Assembly: GCA_958295755.1 (NCBI GenBank)
Contig: OY282367.1
Coordinates: forward strand, 140,294-204,293
Direction: 5' to 3'
Length of the DNA: 64,000 nucleotides
DNA from: an uncultured Acidimicrobiales bacterium
GTDB taxonomy: Bacteria; Actinomycetota; Acidimicrobiia; Acidimicrobiales; Hopanoidiivorantaceae
Part shown: positions 1-8,761 of the stretch, in pieces
Position numbering within the stretch: the stretch's first letter is position 1
How the letters are laid out: each line of letters begins with the position of its first letter
Translations under genes and position numbers: made by a program
Notes under the pieces: model-generated
The model's database searches: none
Seen by the model: the letters and a program-made list of their open reading frames with translations, nothing else
Told to the model about the DNA's origin: nothing

Positions 1-1719
1 GACCTTGAACGAAAGAAACGAGACGAGTTAGACAGCATCGCTAGGGCTATGGGTGGCAAACCCTCAAGCCAAGCTCGTAAATCCGAGATCGTAGATCTCA
101 TAATGAAGCTCACTGGCATGAACGGCGCAGAAGCCGACTTTGCTGATACTTCCAGCAGACGTGGCATTTCCGACAGCACTGATGCTTCTAACAGCACTGA
201 TACTTCCGACAGCACGGCCACAGCCCACTTCGGGGGTGAAGGTGATGGCGCAGACCAGGGCGCAGACCAGACTGCCTCGCGCTCTCGCGATTCAGGTCCG
301 CCTCGAGTCTTTCGTTTTGACCCGAGCGGTGGCGATGGTTTAGATGGTGGCTTGGACAATGGTTTAGACGACGGTTTAAATGATGACGGTGGTTTAGACG
401 GTGACTTAGACGGCGGTAAAACCGACTTCGCGCGTTCCCAGGATGACTCCTCCGATTCCGCCAACTCAGCTAACGGCTCAGCCGGCTCAGCCCAATCCCA
501 TTCCTCTAGCAACCAAGGTCGCCGCAACCGCCGCCGTAACCGACAGCAAAACGAAGAACATTCCACTCAGATAATTGATATTGAGGGCTATCTAGATCTC
601 AGAGACGAAGGCTATGGTTTTCTCCGTGTCAAAGGCAACCTGCCCACCAAGTCGGATGTGTATGTGTCGGTCAAGCAGGTCAAGCAGTTCGGTCTGCGCA
701 AAGGCGACCGAGTGCGAGGTGCCTCTCGCCCGTCAGCTCAGAACGAGAAAAACTCCGCTTTGTTACGCATCGATCTTGTCAACGATCAAGACCCTGAACT
801 CTCAAAAACACGTTCTGAGTTTGGTAATCTCACTCCGCTCTTTCCCGATGAGCGTCTCCGCCTGGAACGTGAAGGCGACTCACTCAATATGACTACCCGC
901 ATCGTGGATCTACTGTCGCCCATCGGCAAGGGGCAGCGAGGTCTTATCGTATCGCCGCCAAAAGCTGGCAAGACCACGATTATGAAAGAAATTGCTCGCT
1001 CCATAGAAATCAACAATCCCGAAGTGGTGCTGATGGTGTTGCTGGTAGACGAACGCCCCGAAGAAGTTACCGACATGCGTCGCTGGTTGCACCGCTCCAC
1101 CAGCGAAGTTATTGCCTCCACCTTTGATCGCCCTGCCAGTGAGCATACCTACATTGTCGAGATGGCTATAGAACGTGCCAAGCGCATGGTGGAAGAAGGC
1201 AAAGATGTCGTGATCATTCTCGACGGTATCACCCGTCTCGCCCGTGCCTACAACCTCACAGCTGCGCCCACTGGCCGTCTCATGTCGGGCGGTTTGGATG
1301 CGGCTGCGCTGTATCCCCCTAAAAAGTTTTTCGGTGCCGCCCGCAATGTGGAAGAAGGCGGCTCGCTCACGATTCTTGGCACGGCTCTGGTAGAGACGGG
1401 TTCCAAGATGGACGAAGTTATCTTTGAAGAGTTCAAAGGCACCGGCAATATGGAGCTGCGACTAGACCGACGCTCCGCAGAACGCCGCATCTATCCCGCT
1501 ATTGATGTTGACGCCAGCTCTACCCGACACGAAGAGTTGTTGTTTGAGCGCGAACAGCTGCAGCAAGTCTGGAAGTTGCGGCGGGTGCTTTCGGGTTTGG
1601 CTAATGAAAACGATGGCCATGGTGCAGCCGGTTTAGAGCTTCTGATTGACCGTCTCAAGCAGTTCCCCAGCAACGATGCGTTCTTGTCAGAAGTTGCTCA
1701 AGGCCAGATGCGGACTTAG
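1..1719 (+). CDS. rho: Transcription termination factor Rho (5' end outside window)
   Basis: ATP-dependent RNA helicase that ends transcription at Rho sites. The frame is open from base 1: the first codons read [19 protein letters not shown], a Rho N-terminal helical domain, so the ATG at 49 is internal and the true start lies upstream. Next comes a low-complexity insert (about 160-550): Ser/Asp/Thr-rich, then a Leu-Asp-Gly repeat (about 345-418), then an Arg/Asn-rich basic patch. The cold-shock-like RNA-binding domain follows (GYGFLRVKG, about 610-780). The RecA-type ATPase has Walker A PPKAGKTT near 955-978, Walker [17 protein letters not shown] near 1207-1254, and the conserved Rho segment [19 protein letters not shown]. 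The C-terminus looks complete. Inserts between the N-terminal and RNA-binding domains are usual in actinobacterial Rho; the strongly acidic repeat is particular to this one. Confidence 0.97.
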   Translation, partial: DLERKKRDELDSIARAMGGKPSSQARKSEIVDLIMKLTGMNGAEADFADTSSRRGISDSTDASNSTDTSDSTATAHFGGEGDGADQGADQTASRSRDSGPPRVFRFDPSGGDGLDGGLDNGLDDGLNDDGGLDGDLDGGKTDFARSQDDSSDSANSANGSAGSAQSHSSSNQGRRNRRRNRQQNEEHSTQIIDIEGYLDLRDEGYGFLRVKGNLPTKSDVYVSVKQVKQFGLRKGDRVRGASRPSAQNEKNSALLRIDLVNDQDPELSKTRSEFGNLTPLFPDERLRLEREGDSLNMTTRIVDLLSPIGKGQRGLIVSPPKAGKTTIMKEIARSIEINNPEVVLMVLLVDERPEEVTDMRRWLHRSTSEVIASTFDRPASEHTYIVEMAIERAKRMVEEGKDVVIILDGITRLARAYNLTAAPTGRLMSGGLDAAALYPPKKFFGAARNVEEGGSLTILGTALVETGSKMDEVIFEEFKGTGNMELRLDRRSAERRIYPAIDVDASSTRHEELLFEREQLQQVWKLRRVLSGLANENDGHGAAGLELLIDRLKQFPSNDAFLSEVAQGQMRT

Positions 1720-1793
1720 CATTAATAGGCACCATTAATAAGCAAAGCCATTCCGCGCAATAGACATTCCAAATACCCATCTTCAGAGGCAAC

Positions 1794-2360
1794 ATGAAAA
1801 CCGACATTCATCCCGACTATCGCCCTGTAGTCTTCCTAGACACTAGCTCTGGCGAAAAGTTCTTGACCCGTTCCACAATCCAGACCGAAGAGACCACCGA
1901 GTGGGAAGACGGCAACACCTACCCGTTAGCCAAGATTGAAATCTCTAGCGCGAGCCATCCATTCTTCACCGGACAGATGACGATTGTAGATACCGCCGGT
2001 CGCGTGGAGCGATTTGAGCGGCGTTACGGCAAGCGTCGGCGTGCAGGCTCCCCAGCTGCCAAGGTAGAGGAGGCCCCCAAAGTAGAGGAGCCCCCCAAGG
2101 TAGAGGCAGTCGAGGTAGAAGAAACCCCTAGGGTAGAGGCAGTCGAGACAGAAGAAGCAGTCGAGGTAGAAGAAACTCCCAAGCTAGAGGCAGTTGAGAT
2201 AGAAGAGGTAGCCAAGGTAGAGGCAGTTGAGATAGAAGAGGTAGAAGAAGCCGCCACAGTAGAGGTAGCCGAGGTAGAAGAAACCCCCAAGGTAGCCGAT
2301 GCCGCAGTTGCACTAGATGCCGAGGAGACCCCAGCCGAGGAGACCCCAGCCGGGGAGTGA
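1794..2360 (+). CDS. rpmE: 50S ribosomal protein bL31 with long acidic C-terminal extension
   Basis: Residues 1-82 are a typical bL31: [57 protein letters not shown]. The Cys residues of zinc-binding L31 are absent, so this is the zinc-independent form. Family members are about 80-95 residues long. This one has 188, because residues from about 90 onward are a repeated Val/Glu/Ala/Pro tail built on units such as [10 protein letters not shown]. The coding DNA is a tandem array (about 2062-2354) whose last units have a 15-base period and run into the stop codon. It lies between rho and prfA, the usual actinobacterial place. An AGAGG before the ATG supports the start. The tail is probably disordered and strongly negative; its role is unknown. 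Confidence 0.93.
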   Translation: MKTDIHPDYRPVVFLDTSSGEKFLTRSTIQTEETTEWEDGNTYPLAKIEISSASHPFFTGQMTIVDTAGRVERFERRYGKRRRAGSPAAKVEEAPKVEEPPKVEAVEVEETPRVEAVETEEAVEVEETPKLEAVEIEEVAKVEAVEIEEVEEAATVEVAEVEETPKVADAAVALDAEETPAEETPAGE

Positions 2361-2370
2361 ACGATGTCTC

Positions 2371-3507
2371 ATGCGAGACGACCAGAATGATCAAAACGCA
2401 GGCACTTCCAACGCAGGCAATCCAACCTTACATGCCAACGAAGAACTAGAACAAGAATTTAACGAACTAGAAACTCTACTGTCTTCCCCGTCAGACTTCA
2501 CCGGCAAAGATGGCACTGCCGCTTACGCCAAAGCTGCCAAACGTTATAACGAGCTCCGTCAAATCGTTATTCGCCTCCGTGAGCAAAAGCAGTTATCTGA
2601 AGATATTGCCGTCGCTCAAGAAATGCTGACTGAAGCAACAAGTGACGAATCTAAACTCCTCCAAACCGAGATAGACGAAGCGCAGTCTCGCGTCAATGCC
2701 CTCAATGATGAACTCTTAGATCTCCTGATCCACAAAGATCCCAACGATTCCAAGAATGTCATTATTGAGATAAGAGGTGCCGAAGGCGGAGAAGAAGCCA
2801 ATCTTTTCGCCCGCGACCTCTTCGACATGTATCAGTCCTACGCTGCTCGCAGAGGCTGGAAGGTTGAGCTGTTAGGTGCACAGCTTTCACCGATGAGCGG
2901 CTACACAGATGTGGCGTTTATGCTCTCAGGCGAGGGCGTCTGGGCCACTATGAAATACGAAGGGGGCCCGCATCGTGTTCAACGTGTTCCTGTTACTGAG
3001 TCGCAAGGCCGTGTGCATACTTCTTCTGCTACTGTCTCTGTGCTTCCCGAAGCCGATGAGGTCGAGATTGAGATAGACGAAAACGACATTGAGACGAATG
3101 TCTACCGCTCTTCTGGGCCGGGCGGCCAGTCGGTCAACACCACCGATTCAGCTGTGCGTATCACCCATAAGCCCACCGGTTTAGTCGTGACCATGCAAGA
3201 TGAAAAAAGCCAGCTTCAAAACAAAAGCAAAGCCCTGCGTGTGCTGCGTGCCCGCCTAGCTGAAATGGAGCAACGCCGTCAAGCCGAAGAACTCTCTAGT
3301 CGCAGAAAAGATCAAATTGGAGGCGGTGGACGAGGCGAAAAAATCCGCACCTACAACTTCAAAGAGAACCGAGTCACCGACCACCGAATCGGTCTGACCA
3401 TCTACAAACTAGAACGCATCCTGAGCGGCGAGTTAGAAGAAATCAGCGAAGCTTTAGCAACTTGGGAAAGAAAAAAAGCACTCCAAGAAGCTGGCCAATC
3501 TGATTAG
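2371..3507 (+). CDS. prfA: Peptide chain release factor 1
   Basis: Recognises UAA and UAG in the ribosomal A site and triggers peptide release. The anticodon-like tripeptide is PVT (residues 207-209, in RVPVTESQGRVHTS). This marks RF1 rather than RF2, which carries SPF. The catalytic GGQ is at residues 251-253 in SSGPGGQSVNTTDSAVR. Domain 1 is a coiled coil (NELETLLSS to LLDLLIHKD), followed by the EIRGAEGGEEANLFARDL segment. With the ATG at 2371 the protein has 378 residues; the first 20 or so are a loose Asn/Asp-rich leader. An in-frame ATG at 2317 lies inside rpmE and would add Pro/Arg codons, so I reject it. GGGGAG at 2352-2357 is a rather distant ribosome site. Its Gln is the target of PrmC, encoded next. 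Confidence 0.95.
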   Translation: MRDDQNDQNAGTSNAGNPTLHANEELEQEFNELETLLSSPSDFTGKDGTAAYAKAAKRYNELRQIVIRLREQKQLSEDIAVAQEMLTEATSDESKLLQTEIDEAQSRVNALNDELLDLLIHKDPNDSKNVIIEIRGAEGGEEANLFARDLFDMYQSYAARRGWKVELLGAQLSPMSGYTDVAFMLSGEGVWATMKYEGGPHRVQRVPVTESQGRVHTSSATVSVLPEADEVEIEIDENDIETNVYRSSGPGGQSVNTTDSAVRITHKPTGLVVTMQDEKSQLQNKSKALRVLRARLAEMEQRRQAEELSSRRKDQIGGGGRGEKIRTYNFKENRVTDHRIGLTIYKLERILSGELEEISEALATWERKKALQEAGQSD

Positions 3508-3537
3508 CCACTGAGCTTGACTGAGAAGAGATGAACT

Positions 3538-4488
3538 ATGCCAACTTGGTCTCAGATGCATGCCAGGGGTGTTGCTTGTCTAGGCGAAGTTGCTAATCTC
3601 CACTTCCAGCCAGAGACAGCATCTCGCCAGATCATCGCCGAAGTCTCAGGCTATGAAACAAGCGAGCTACTTAGCAGATGGGATGAGCCTGCCCCTCACA
3701 ATGCGGTCGCCCGCTATGAGCAAATGCTGCAAAAACTACGAGCAGGCGAACCCCTGCAATATGTGCTGGGAAACTGGGGCTTTCGTTGTTTGGACTTGTT
3801 TTTGGACAAGCGAGTTCTAATCCCCCGTCCAGAAACTGAAGTCGTAGTAGAGGTGGCACTAAAAGAGTTGAAAACTCGCTCAGTAACACTTGGCAATCCA
3901 CTCGGCAATACACTTGGCAATCCATCAGAAGTCCAGCCAGCCGCATCGTTGGTTCAGTCGGTTCAAAGCAATGCTCCCCCTCACCTTCAGGCAGCCGACC
4001 TTGGTTGCGGTTCAGGCGCAATCGGACTTTCCTTGGCAGCTGAGTGCCCAAATGTTGAAGTCATATGCACCGACATCTCAGCCGATGCTCTAGCTGTAAC
4101 CCGTGCCAACCTCGCAGGTTTAGGAACGGCAGGTATGCGAGTGCGCTTGGCTCAAGGCAGTTGGTATGAGGCTCTAGCTGAAGACACCCTAGATCTAATC
4201 GTCTCCAATCCGCCCTATATCGCTACCCACGAGCAGCTCCCCGAAATAGTTGTCGGCCATGAACCAGCCAAAGCTCTTTACGCCGGTCCCAAAGGCACCG
4301 AAGCCATCTTCGCGATCCTAGGTGACGCACCCAAATGGCTAGCCCCCGGCGGTTCAGTAGTCTGCGAAATAGCCCCTCACCAAGCCCAAATCGCAACGCA
4401 GATCGCCCAAGATAGTGGTCTCACCAACATAAAAATCTTCCCCGACCTAACCGACAAACCACGAGTATTGCGAGCATGTCGAAGCTGA
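3538..4488 (+). CDS. prmC: Release factor glutamine N5-methyltransferase PrmC
   Basis: Methylates the Gln of the GGQ motif in release factors using S-adenosylmethionine. The N-terminal helical domain ends in GEPLQYVLGNWGF, followed by the family signature VLIPRPETE. SAM motif I is ADLGCGSGAIGLSLA (Asp154). The NPPY motif that binds the Gln amide is at residues 224-227 (VSNPPYIA). Between the RPETE helix and motif I there is a 30-residue insert starting LGNPLGNTLGNP, coded by three 12-base tandem units at 3889-3924. The 316-residue length is slightly above the usual 280-290 because of this insert. It follows prfA by 30 bases, and its end overlaps the next gene by 13 bases, so the three genes are probably cotranscribed. 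Confidence 0.94.
   Translation: MPTWSQMHARGVACLGEVANLHFQPETASRQIIAEVSGYETSELLSRWDEPAPHNAVARYEQMLQKLRAGEPLQYVLGNWGFRCLDLFLDKRVLIPRPETEVVVEVALKELKTRSVTLGNPLGNTLGNPSEVQPAASLVQSVQSNAPPHLQAADLGCGSGAIGLSLAAECPNVEVICTDISADALAVTRANLAGLGTAGMRVRLAQGSWYEALAEDTLDLIVSNPPYIATHEQLPEIVVGHEPAKALYAGPKGTEAIFAILGDAPKWLAPGGSVVCEIAPHQAQIATQIAQDSGLTNIKIFPDLTDKPRVLRACRS
3889..3924 (+). repeat. Three 12-base tandem units inside prmC
   Basis: Units CTTGGCAATCCA, CTCGGCAATACA, CTTGGCAATCCA. They code for LGNP-LGNT-LGNP in a loop of PrmC between the substrate signature and the SAM-binding motif. The period is a multiple of three, so copy changes keep the frame. Confidence 0.9.
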
Positions 4489-5183
4489 AAATTCTACGCA
4501 TAGACGACAACTACGAAAAGGCACTACAGGAAGCTGTCACTGCCTTGCGATCTGGTGGAGTAGTGGCTATTCCCACCGACACGGTCTACGGGCTAGCCGC
4601 CGATGCTACTCAGCCCGAAGCTGTCGGAAAGCTGGCAGAGATGAAAGGCCGCTCCAAAGCTCAGCCGATAGCAGTGCTGGTGGCAGGTACTGCACAAGCT
4701 AAGTCGCTGGTCGGCGAGCTGTCCGAGAGTGAGTTGTTCGCAACGGCCCTAATGGACGCCTTCTGGCCAGGGCCACTAACTATTGTGCTTCCTGTAGTTG
4801 GTGGTTTGGTGGCTGAAGGGGTGGCAAATATTTTGCTGGATGAAGATAGGACTGAAGGCGGCAAAACAGATGACTTAGCGACTATCGGTATCCGTTGCCC
4901 CGATCACGATTGGGTTCGCAAGCTAGCAAGCCAAGTCGGGCCGATAGCTGCCACAAGTGCCAACCTGCACGGCACCCCCCCTTGCATCACAGCAGAAGAA
5001 GTCGCACAAACCTTCGGTAAAGCTCAGAAAACTGCCGTAGTACCTGCTCTGATAATAGACGGCGGCCCCGCCAACACCGCCGCCTCAACCGTCATAGAAT
5101 GCCAAGCCGGGCACCCAAAAATCCTACGCCAAGGCCCAATCACCCAAGAACAAATCACAGCCGCCTTACTGCAGCACCTCTAA
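4476..5183 (+). CDS. L-threonylcarbamoyladenylate synthase (Sua5/YwlC/YrdC family)
   Basis: Makes threonylcarbamoyl-AMP from Thr, bicarbonate and ATP, the first step of tRNA t6A37 formation. The YrdC-like fold is clear: GGVVAIPTDTVYGLAADAT near the start, KGRSKAQPIAVLV (nucleotide-binding Lys/Arg), FWPGPLTIVLP, ATIGIRCPDH and PIAATSANLHGTPP. At 235 residues it holds the YrdC domain only, without the C-terminal Sua5 domain, and is therefore nearer TsaC in layout. A short insert (LLDEDRTEGGKTDDL) precedes the IGIRCPDH segment. It overlaps the end of prmC by 13 bases and meets the minus-strand gene tail to tail with an 18-base overlap. It is often called sua5 or tsaC in this neighbourhood; I leave the symbol open. 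Confidence 0.93.
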   Translation: MSKLKILRIDDNYEKALQEAVTALRSGGVVAIPTDTVYGLAADATQPEAVGKLAEMKGRSKAQPIAVLVAGTAQAKSLVGELSESELFATALMDAFWPGPLTIVLPVVGGLVAEGVANILLDEDRTEGGKTDDLATIGIRCPDHDWVRKLASQVGPIAATSANLHGTPPCITAEEVAQTFGKAQKTAVVPALIIDGGPANTAASTVIECQAGHPKILRQGPITQEQITAALLQHL

Positions 5184-6014
5184 GGTTGCTTCGCGGATAG
5201 CTTCTGCCATAGCCCGAGGGCCTTGGGAGGAGAGTTTTTGACTGAAGACTTCGGGTGCCCATAGGGGGTTGGCTCCGATGTCGGCTAAGTCAGACAGCAA
5301 GGGTGGAAAGTCCACGGCACCTTCTCCGGGGAGTAAGCGGGCTGTCATGCATTCGGTCATCGGATCATCGCCTTGAGCTTCGTGAGAGGCATCACAAAGT
5401 TGGACAGCTCGTATCATCTCGCCGGGGATTTGCCTTAGCTGCTCATGGTCGGGGCCACCGGGTTGTCGTTGCCAATGCCAAGTGTCTATGAGAATGCCAC
5501 CGTTTTCTTGGTCGGCTGTCTCCACGATTTGCCAAGCAGTTTCAATGCTAGGTATTGCCCCCCAAGGCAGAAATTCAATCGGCACAGCCACGCCAAAGTC
5601 CGCAGCGGCACGGCAAACCTCCCTGTAGCGAGCCGCCCCCGCCTTCACCGATTCCATCTCATCGCCTAGGCACACAGCCAGCACATTTTTAGCCTCAAAC
5701 GAAGCTGCCAACTCAAAAGCCCCCACCGCGCCTTCCAAAGCCTTGGCGTCATCGGGGGCTACCCAAGGCATGATCGCTTCAACCATTCCCACCGAAAGCC
5801 CAGCCTCATCAACCGCATCTCTCGCCTTCTGCTCTGCCAGTCCATCTCCCAGAGCTAGCATCCAGTGAAGTTGCCAGAGCGATATTCCTGCAAACTCCGC
5901 CCCGGCTGCCGCCTCTAGTTGCCCTAAAAAATCTTCAGCACTGCACTGCATCGGATCGCTCTGCAGCGTGGCTGTGCACAAAATGATTCGTTCGTCTTGA
6001 AACATGGCAACCAT
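5166..6014 (-). CDS. TIM-barrel sugar phosphate isomerase/epimerase family protein
   Basis: A 282-residue protein of the xylose-isomerase-like TIM-barrel (AP endonuclease 2) family. Likely metal ligands are seen in order: Glu in PIEFLPWG, Asp and His in GGILIDTWHWQRQPGG, Asp in AVQLCDASHE, and Glu in NPLWAPEVFS. The segment LLPGEGAVDFPPLLSDL is typical of the inosose isomerase, hydroxypyruvate isomerase and keto-sugar epimerase relatives. The substrate cannot be told from sequence. It is the only minus-strand gene between rho and atpC, tail to tail with the t6A gene and head to head with rpiB (28 bases between starts). The first ATG is at 6014; an ATG three codons later (6005) is equally possible. 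It may be an insertion into the conserved translation cluster. Confidence 0.8.
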   Translation of the reverse strand: MVAMFQDERIILCTATLQSDPMQCSAEDFLGQLEAAAGAEFAGISLWQLHWMLALGDGLAEQKARDAVDEAGLSVGMVEAIMPWVAPDDAKALEGAVGAFELAASFEAKNVLAVCLGDEMESVKAGAARYREVCRAAADFGVAVPIEFLPWGAIPSIETAWQIVETADQENGGILIDTWHWQRQPGGPDHEQLRQIPGEMIRAVQLCDASHEAQGDDPMTECMTARLLPGEGAVDFPPLLSDLADIGANPLWAPEVFSQKLSSQGPRAMAEAIREATLEVLQ

Positions 6015-6015
6015 C

Positions 6016-6042
6016 TTAGTTGCTGTCTATAGGCTGAATTAG
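6016..6042. promoter_or_regulatory. Shared divergent promoter region, possible leaderless start for rpiB
   Basis: The 28 bases between the two divergent starts contain CTATAG (6027-6032), readable as part of a -10 element on both strands. On the plus strand TAGGCT (6030-6035) fits the actinobacterial TANNNT -10 form and would put the first transcribed base at or next to the A of the rpiB ATG (6043). No Shine-Dalgarno precedes rpiB, which fits leaderless translation. No convincing -35 was seen. Confidence 0.3.
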
Positions 6043-6477
6043 ATGGCAAGAGTGGCGATAGGCAGTGATCATGCAGGTTTCGCTCTGAAAGAGGAACTCG
6101 CCCAGCAACTAGAGGCCTACGGCTACGAAGTAAACGACATCGGCACGCATAGCGAAGACAGAGTCGACTACCCCGACTTCGGCGTAGCAGTCGCTACTGA
6201 GATAGCCGACGGCCGAGCCGATTTCGGCGTCTGTGTTTGCGGTAGCGGTCTCGGCATCGCCATGGCTGCCAATAAGATTGCAGGAGTGCGGGCCGCCCCC
6301 ATCCACGACGCCACCACAGCCCGCTTAGCGCGCGAACACAACGACGCCAATGTCGCCTGTTTTGGTGCTCGCCTCATCTCAGACGAAACTGCCAGTGAAG
6401 CTCTGCGGATCTTCCTTGACACCGATTTCCAAGGTGGTCGCCACATGCCCCGCGTCCAGAAGCTGAATGCCCTCTGA
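6043..6477 (+). CDS. rpiB: Ribose-5-phosphate isomerase B
   Basis: Interconverts ribose 5-phosphate and ribulose 5-phosphate (RpiB/LacAB family). Seen: GSDHAGFALKEEL with the Asp9-His10 pair, DIGTHSEDRVDYPDF, and CVCGSGLGIAMAANKIAGVRAA, where Cys66 is the expected catalytic base and GSG the anion hole. Later come HDATTARLAREHNDANVACFGAR and the C-terminal FQGGRHMPRV. At 144 residues it is a normal actinobacterial RpiB. It lies just before glyA, as in many Actinobacteria. No ribosome-binding site is visible upstream, which suggests a leaderless message. Confidence 0.95.
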   Translation: MARVAIGSDHAGFALKEELAQQLEAYGYEVNDIGTHSEDRVDYPDFGVAVATEIADGRADFGVCVCGSGLGIAMAANKIAGVRAAPIHDATTARLAREHNDANVACFGARLISDETASEALRIFLDTDFQGGRHMPRVQKLNAL

Positions 6478-6587
6478 TGATTGTATGAAACTATCTCTCG
6501 CTCTCTCCCACCTCGCTTTCTCCCAACTGCCGCCGTATTTTCCTAGTCCAGTCAACCAAGTCCCGCCAACCTAAAGGAGATATCCAA

Positions 6588-7829
6588 ATGCCCTGGCCAC
6601 AAGTTAATGACGATGAGCTGTTCGATATCATCAGCCGCGAGACGCAGAGGCAAAACACTGGCTTACAGCTCATAGCTTCAGAGAACTTCGCCTCTCCAGC
6701 AGTGCTAGAAGCCGCCGGCTCACCCCTCACCAACAAGTACAGCGAAGGCTACCCCGGCAGACGCTACTACGGCGGCAACCTCCTCATTGACGAAGCCGAA
6801 ACCCTAGCTCGCGAACGTGTCAAAGCCCTCTTCGGAGCTGACCACGCCAATGTCCAGCCCCACTCAGGTGCCAATGCCAACATGGCCGTCTATCTAGCAC
6901 TGCTCACACCGGGCGACAAAGTAATGGGTCTCAGTTTGGATCACGGCGGACACCTCACCCACGGCTCGCCTGTCAATTTCAGCGGACAGCTCTACGAATT
7001 CGTCTCCTACGCCGTTACCGACAGCGATGAACGTCTCGACTATGCCCAAATCGCCGACACCGCCCGCCGTGAGCGGCCCAAGCTCATCATCGCCGGTGCC
7101 ACCGCCTACCCTCGCATTATAGATCCTGCCCCCCTGCGCGCCATCGCCGATGAAGTGGGTGCCTACTTCCTATTCGACGCAGCTCACATCGCCGGTCTCA
7201 TAGTGGGTGGTGTCCATCCCAACCCCATGCCCTACGCCGATGTTGTGACTTTCACCACCCACAAAACCATGCGAGGCCCTCGCGGCGGTTGCATTCTCTG
7301 CACCGAACCGCTCGCCAAAGATATAGACAGAGCCGTCTTCCCCGGCATGCAAGGCGGCCCGTTGGAGCACATCATCGCTGCCAAAGCCGTGTCGTTTCTT
7401 GAGGCGAGTACCGAGGATTTCAAAACCTATGCCAGCCAGATAGTCAGCAACTCTGCTGCCCTAGCCGAGGGACTGGCAAACGAAGGCTTCCGTCTCGTTT
7501 CAGGCGGCACCGACAATCATCTCATGCTCTTGGATTTGCGCCCCTTCAACGAAGAACTCACAGGCAAGATAGCCCAAGAAAAGCTAGACGCCGTAGGCAT
7601 CACTACCAACAAAAACACCATCCCCAACGATCCCCGCTCGCCCTTCGTGACTAGCGGTCTGCGGCTAGGCACTCCTGCTGTGACAACCCAAGGCATGAAA
7701 GAGCAAGAAATGGCGCAAATCGCACAACTCATAGCCAGTACCTTGCGAGAGGACAACAGCGAAGACAACTTGAAGGCACAAGTAGCCGATCTCTGTAGCC
7801 GATTTGTGCCATATGCTGATTTGGCTTAA
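6588..7829 (+). CDS. glyA: Serine hydroxymethyltransferase
   Basis: PLP enzyme that converts serine and tetrahydrofolate to glycine and 5,10-methylene-THF. Landmarks: [62 protein letters not shown], and the PLP-binding Lys226 in [12 protein letters not shown]. The tail [13 protein letters not shown] is typical. The 413-residue length is normal. A strong ribosome-binding site AAAGGAGAT sits before the ATG at 6588. The 110-base leader from rpiB (6478-6587) is pyrimidine-rich, and I recognise no riboswitch in it. It supplies one-carbon units and glycine; here it directly precedes the ATP synthase operon, with a 78-base gap. Confidence 0.97.
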   Translation: MPWPQVNDDELFDIISRETQRQNTGLQLIASENFASPAVLEAAGSPLTNKYSEGYPGRRYYGGNLLIDEAETLARERVKALFGADHANVQPHSGANANMAVYLALLTPGDKVMGLSLDHGGHLTHGSPVNFSGQLYEFVSYAVTDSDERLDYAQIADTARRERPKLIIAGATAYPRIIDPAPLRAIADEVGAYFLFDAAHIAGLIVGGVHPNPMPYADVVTFTTHKTMRGPRGGCILCTEPLAKDIDRAVFPGMQGGPLEHIIAAKAVSFLEASTEDFKTYASQIVSNSAALAEGLANEGFRLVSGGTDNHLMLLDLRPFNEELTGKIAQEKLDAVGITTNKNTIPNDPRSPFVTSGLRLGTPAVTTQGMKEQEMAQIAQLIASTLREDNSEDNLKAQVADLCSRFVPYADLA

Positions 7830-7907
7830 CTAGTTTTGCCCTGCTAGCTGTGTTATCTTGCTGTGCTATATAGTTCAAAATTCCCGACTTGCTTATACAC
7901 TCAACTA

Positions 7908-8138
7908 ATGGCAAAAACAGGTGCCAATATCTCACAGGGCATAAGACACAGCACAGGCTCTTACGAGCTAGTCTTCAGTGCAGCTGTCTTGGCTCTCATC
8001 GGACTAGGGTTAGACACCTTATTGGGTCTGCGCCCTGTGCTCACAGTTACCTTCGCCATTCTCGGAGTAGTGGGGGCAATAGCTAGCATTTATTTCCGCT
8101 ATCGTGAAGCAATGAAGAATCAATCTCGCCCCAGATAA
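7908..8138 (+). CDS. AtpZ/AtpI-like F1Fo ATP synthase assembly protein
   Basis: A 76-residue protein with two transmembrane segments (about 18-36 and 42-62): GSYELVFSAAVLALIGLGLD, then LTVTFAILGVVGAIASIYF followed by a basic end (RYREAMKN). This matches the small 'ATPase gene 1' (AtpZ-type) family, thought to help assemble the c-ring. I prefer the ATG at 7908 (MAKTGANISQG) over the upstream in-frame ATG at 7863, because family members begin near here. The 78 bases after glyA are AT-richer than their surroundings and could hold the operon promoter. Many Actinobacteria have a wecA-type transferase at this place; none is present here. Confidence 0.75.
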   Translation: MAKTGANISQGIRHSTGSYELVFSAAVLALIGLGLDTLLGLRPVLTVTFAILGVVGAIASIYFRYREAMKNQSRPR

Positions 8139-8188
8139 TGCCCTAGATAAGATAATGCCCTAGATAATACCCCAGCCAATACCTCCGA
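8129..8188 (+). repeat. Tandem ~12-base units across the atpZ-like stop codon
   Basis: Degenerate units CCCCAGATAATG, CCCTAGATAA, GATAATG, CCCTAGATAATA, CCCCAGCCAATA, CCTCCGATAAAG. The first unit contains the TAA stop (8136-8138), so the gene's own 3' end has been copied downstream and creates further stops. Confidence 0.8.
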
Positions 8189-8225
8189 TAAAGTTTCAAA
8201 TAATTCTCTCTATACTTTTTCAAGG

Positions 8226-8747
8226 ATGAAAGACGAAGACACCCCATCAACTTTGGCGGGCATTCCCGGCCCGTCGCCCGCATATCAAGTGGCTTTGGAC
8301 ATGCTCAAGCGGGGCACCATCATCGCTCCACTGCTAGTGGCTCTGGGCGCAGCCATCTGGGGTGCCGACGGCGCAGCTGCTGTAGCCTATGCCCTCGGTT
8401 TGGTTCTCATCAACTTCTGGCTCTCGGCCGCTATCATTGCCGCCACCACTCGTATCTCTCTAGCCTTGCTCATGGTAGGAGTCCTCTTCGGTTTCCTCAT
8501 CCGCCTAGGTCTCATCTTCTTGGCAGTCTGGTTGGTGCGTGACGCCTCATGGTTAGATATGTTTGCTCTGGGTATCGCTATAATCATTACCCACCTCGGC
8601 CTGCTCGCCTGGGAACTACGCTATGTCTCGGCCTCGCTAGCCTTCCCTGGCCTCAAACCTGGCCGAGCTACTGCCTCTATTAATACGAGCTCTACGAGTC
8701 TTACCACTCCTGCTAGTGTCGCAGTCTCTACTGCTACTAAAGAATAA
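8226..8747 (+). CDS. atpI: ATP synthase subunit I (AtpI-like)
   Basis: A 173-residue integral membrane protein with four predicted helices (about 30-48, 51-70, 77-102, 107-127), matching the AtpI/I-subunit family linked to Mg2+ uptake or c-ring assembly. Seen: MLKRGTIIAPLLVALGAAIW, AVAYALGLVLINFWLSA, LALLMVGVLFGFLIRLGLIF and MFALGIAIIITHLGLLAWE. The tail after residue 145 is Ser/Thr-rich and poorly conserved. It sits just before atpB with 14 bases between. AtpI proteins diverge widely, so the assignment leans partly on position. Confidence 0.8.
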   Translation: MKDEDTPSTLAGIPGPSPAYQVALDMLKRGTIIAPLLVALGAAIWGADGAAAVAYALGLVLINFWLSAAIIAATTRISLALLMVGVLFGFLIRLGLIFLAVWLVRDASWLDMFALGIAIIITHLGLLAWELRYVSASLAFPGLKPGRATASINTSSTSLTTPASVAVSTATKE

Positions 8748-8761
8748 CCAGTGCCAAAACC

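Noticed and set aside
2024..2290. Ser/Thr-rich minus-strand open frame opposite rpmE
   Set aside because: It is a shadow of the Val/Glu repeat in the bL31 tail.
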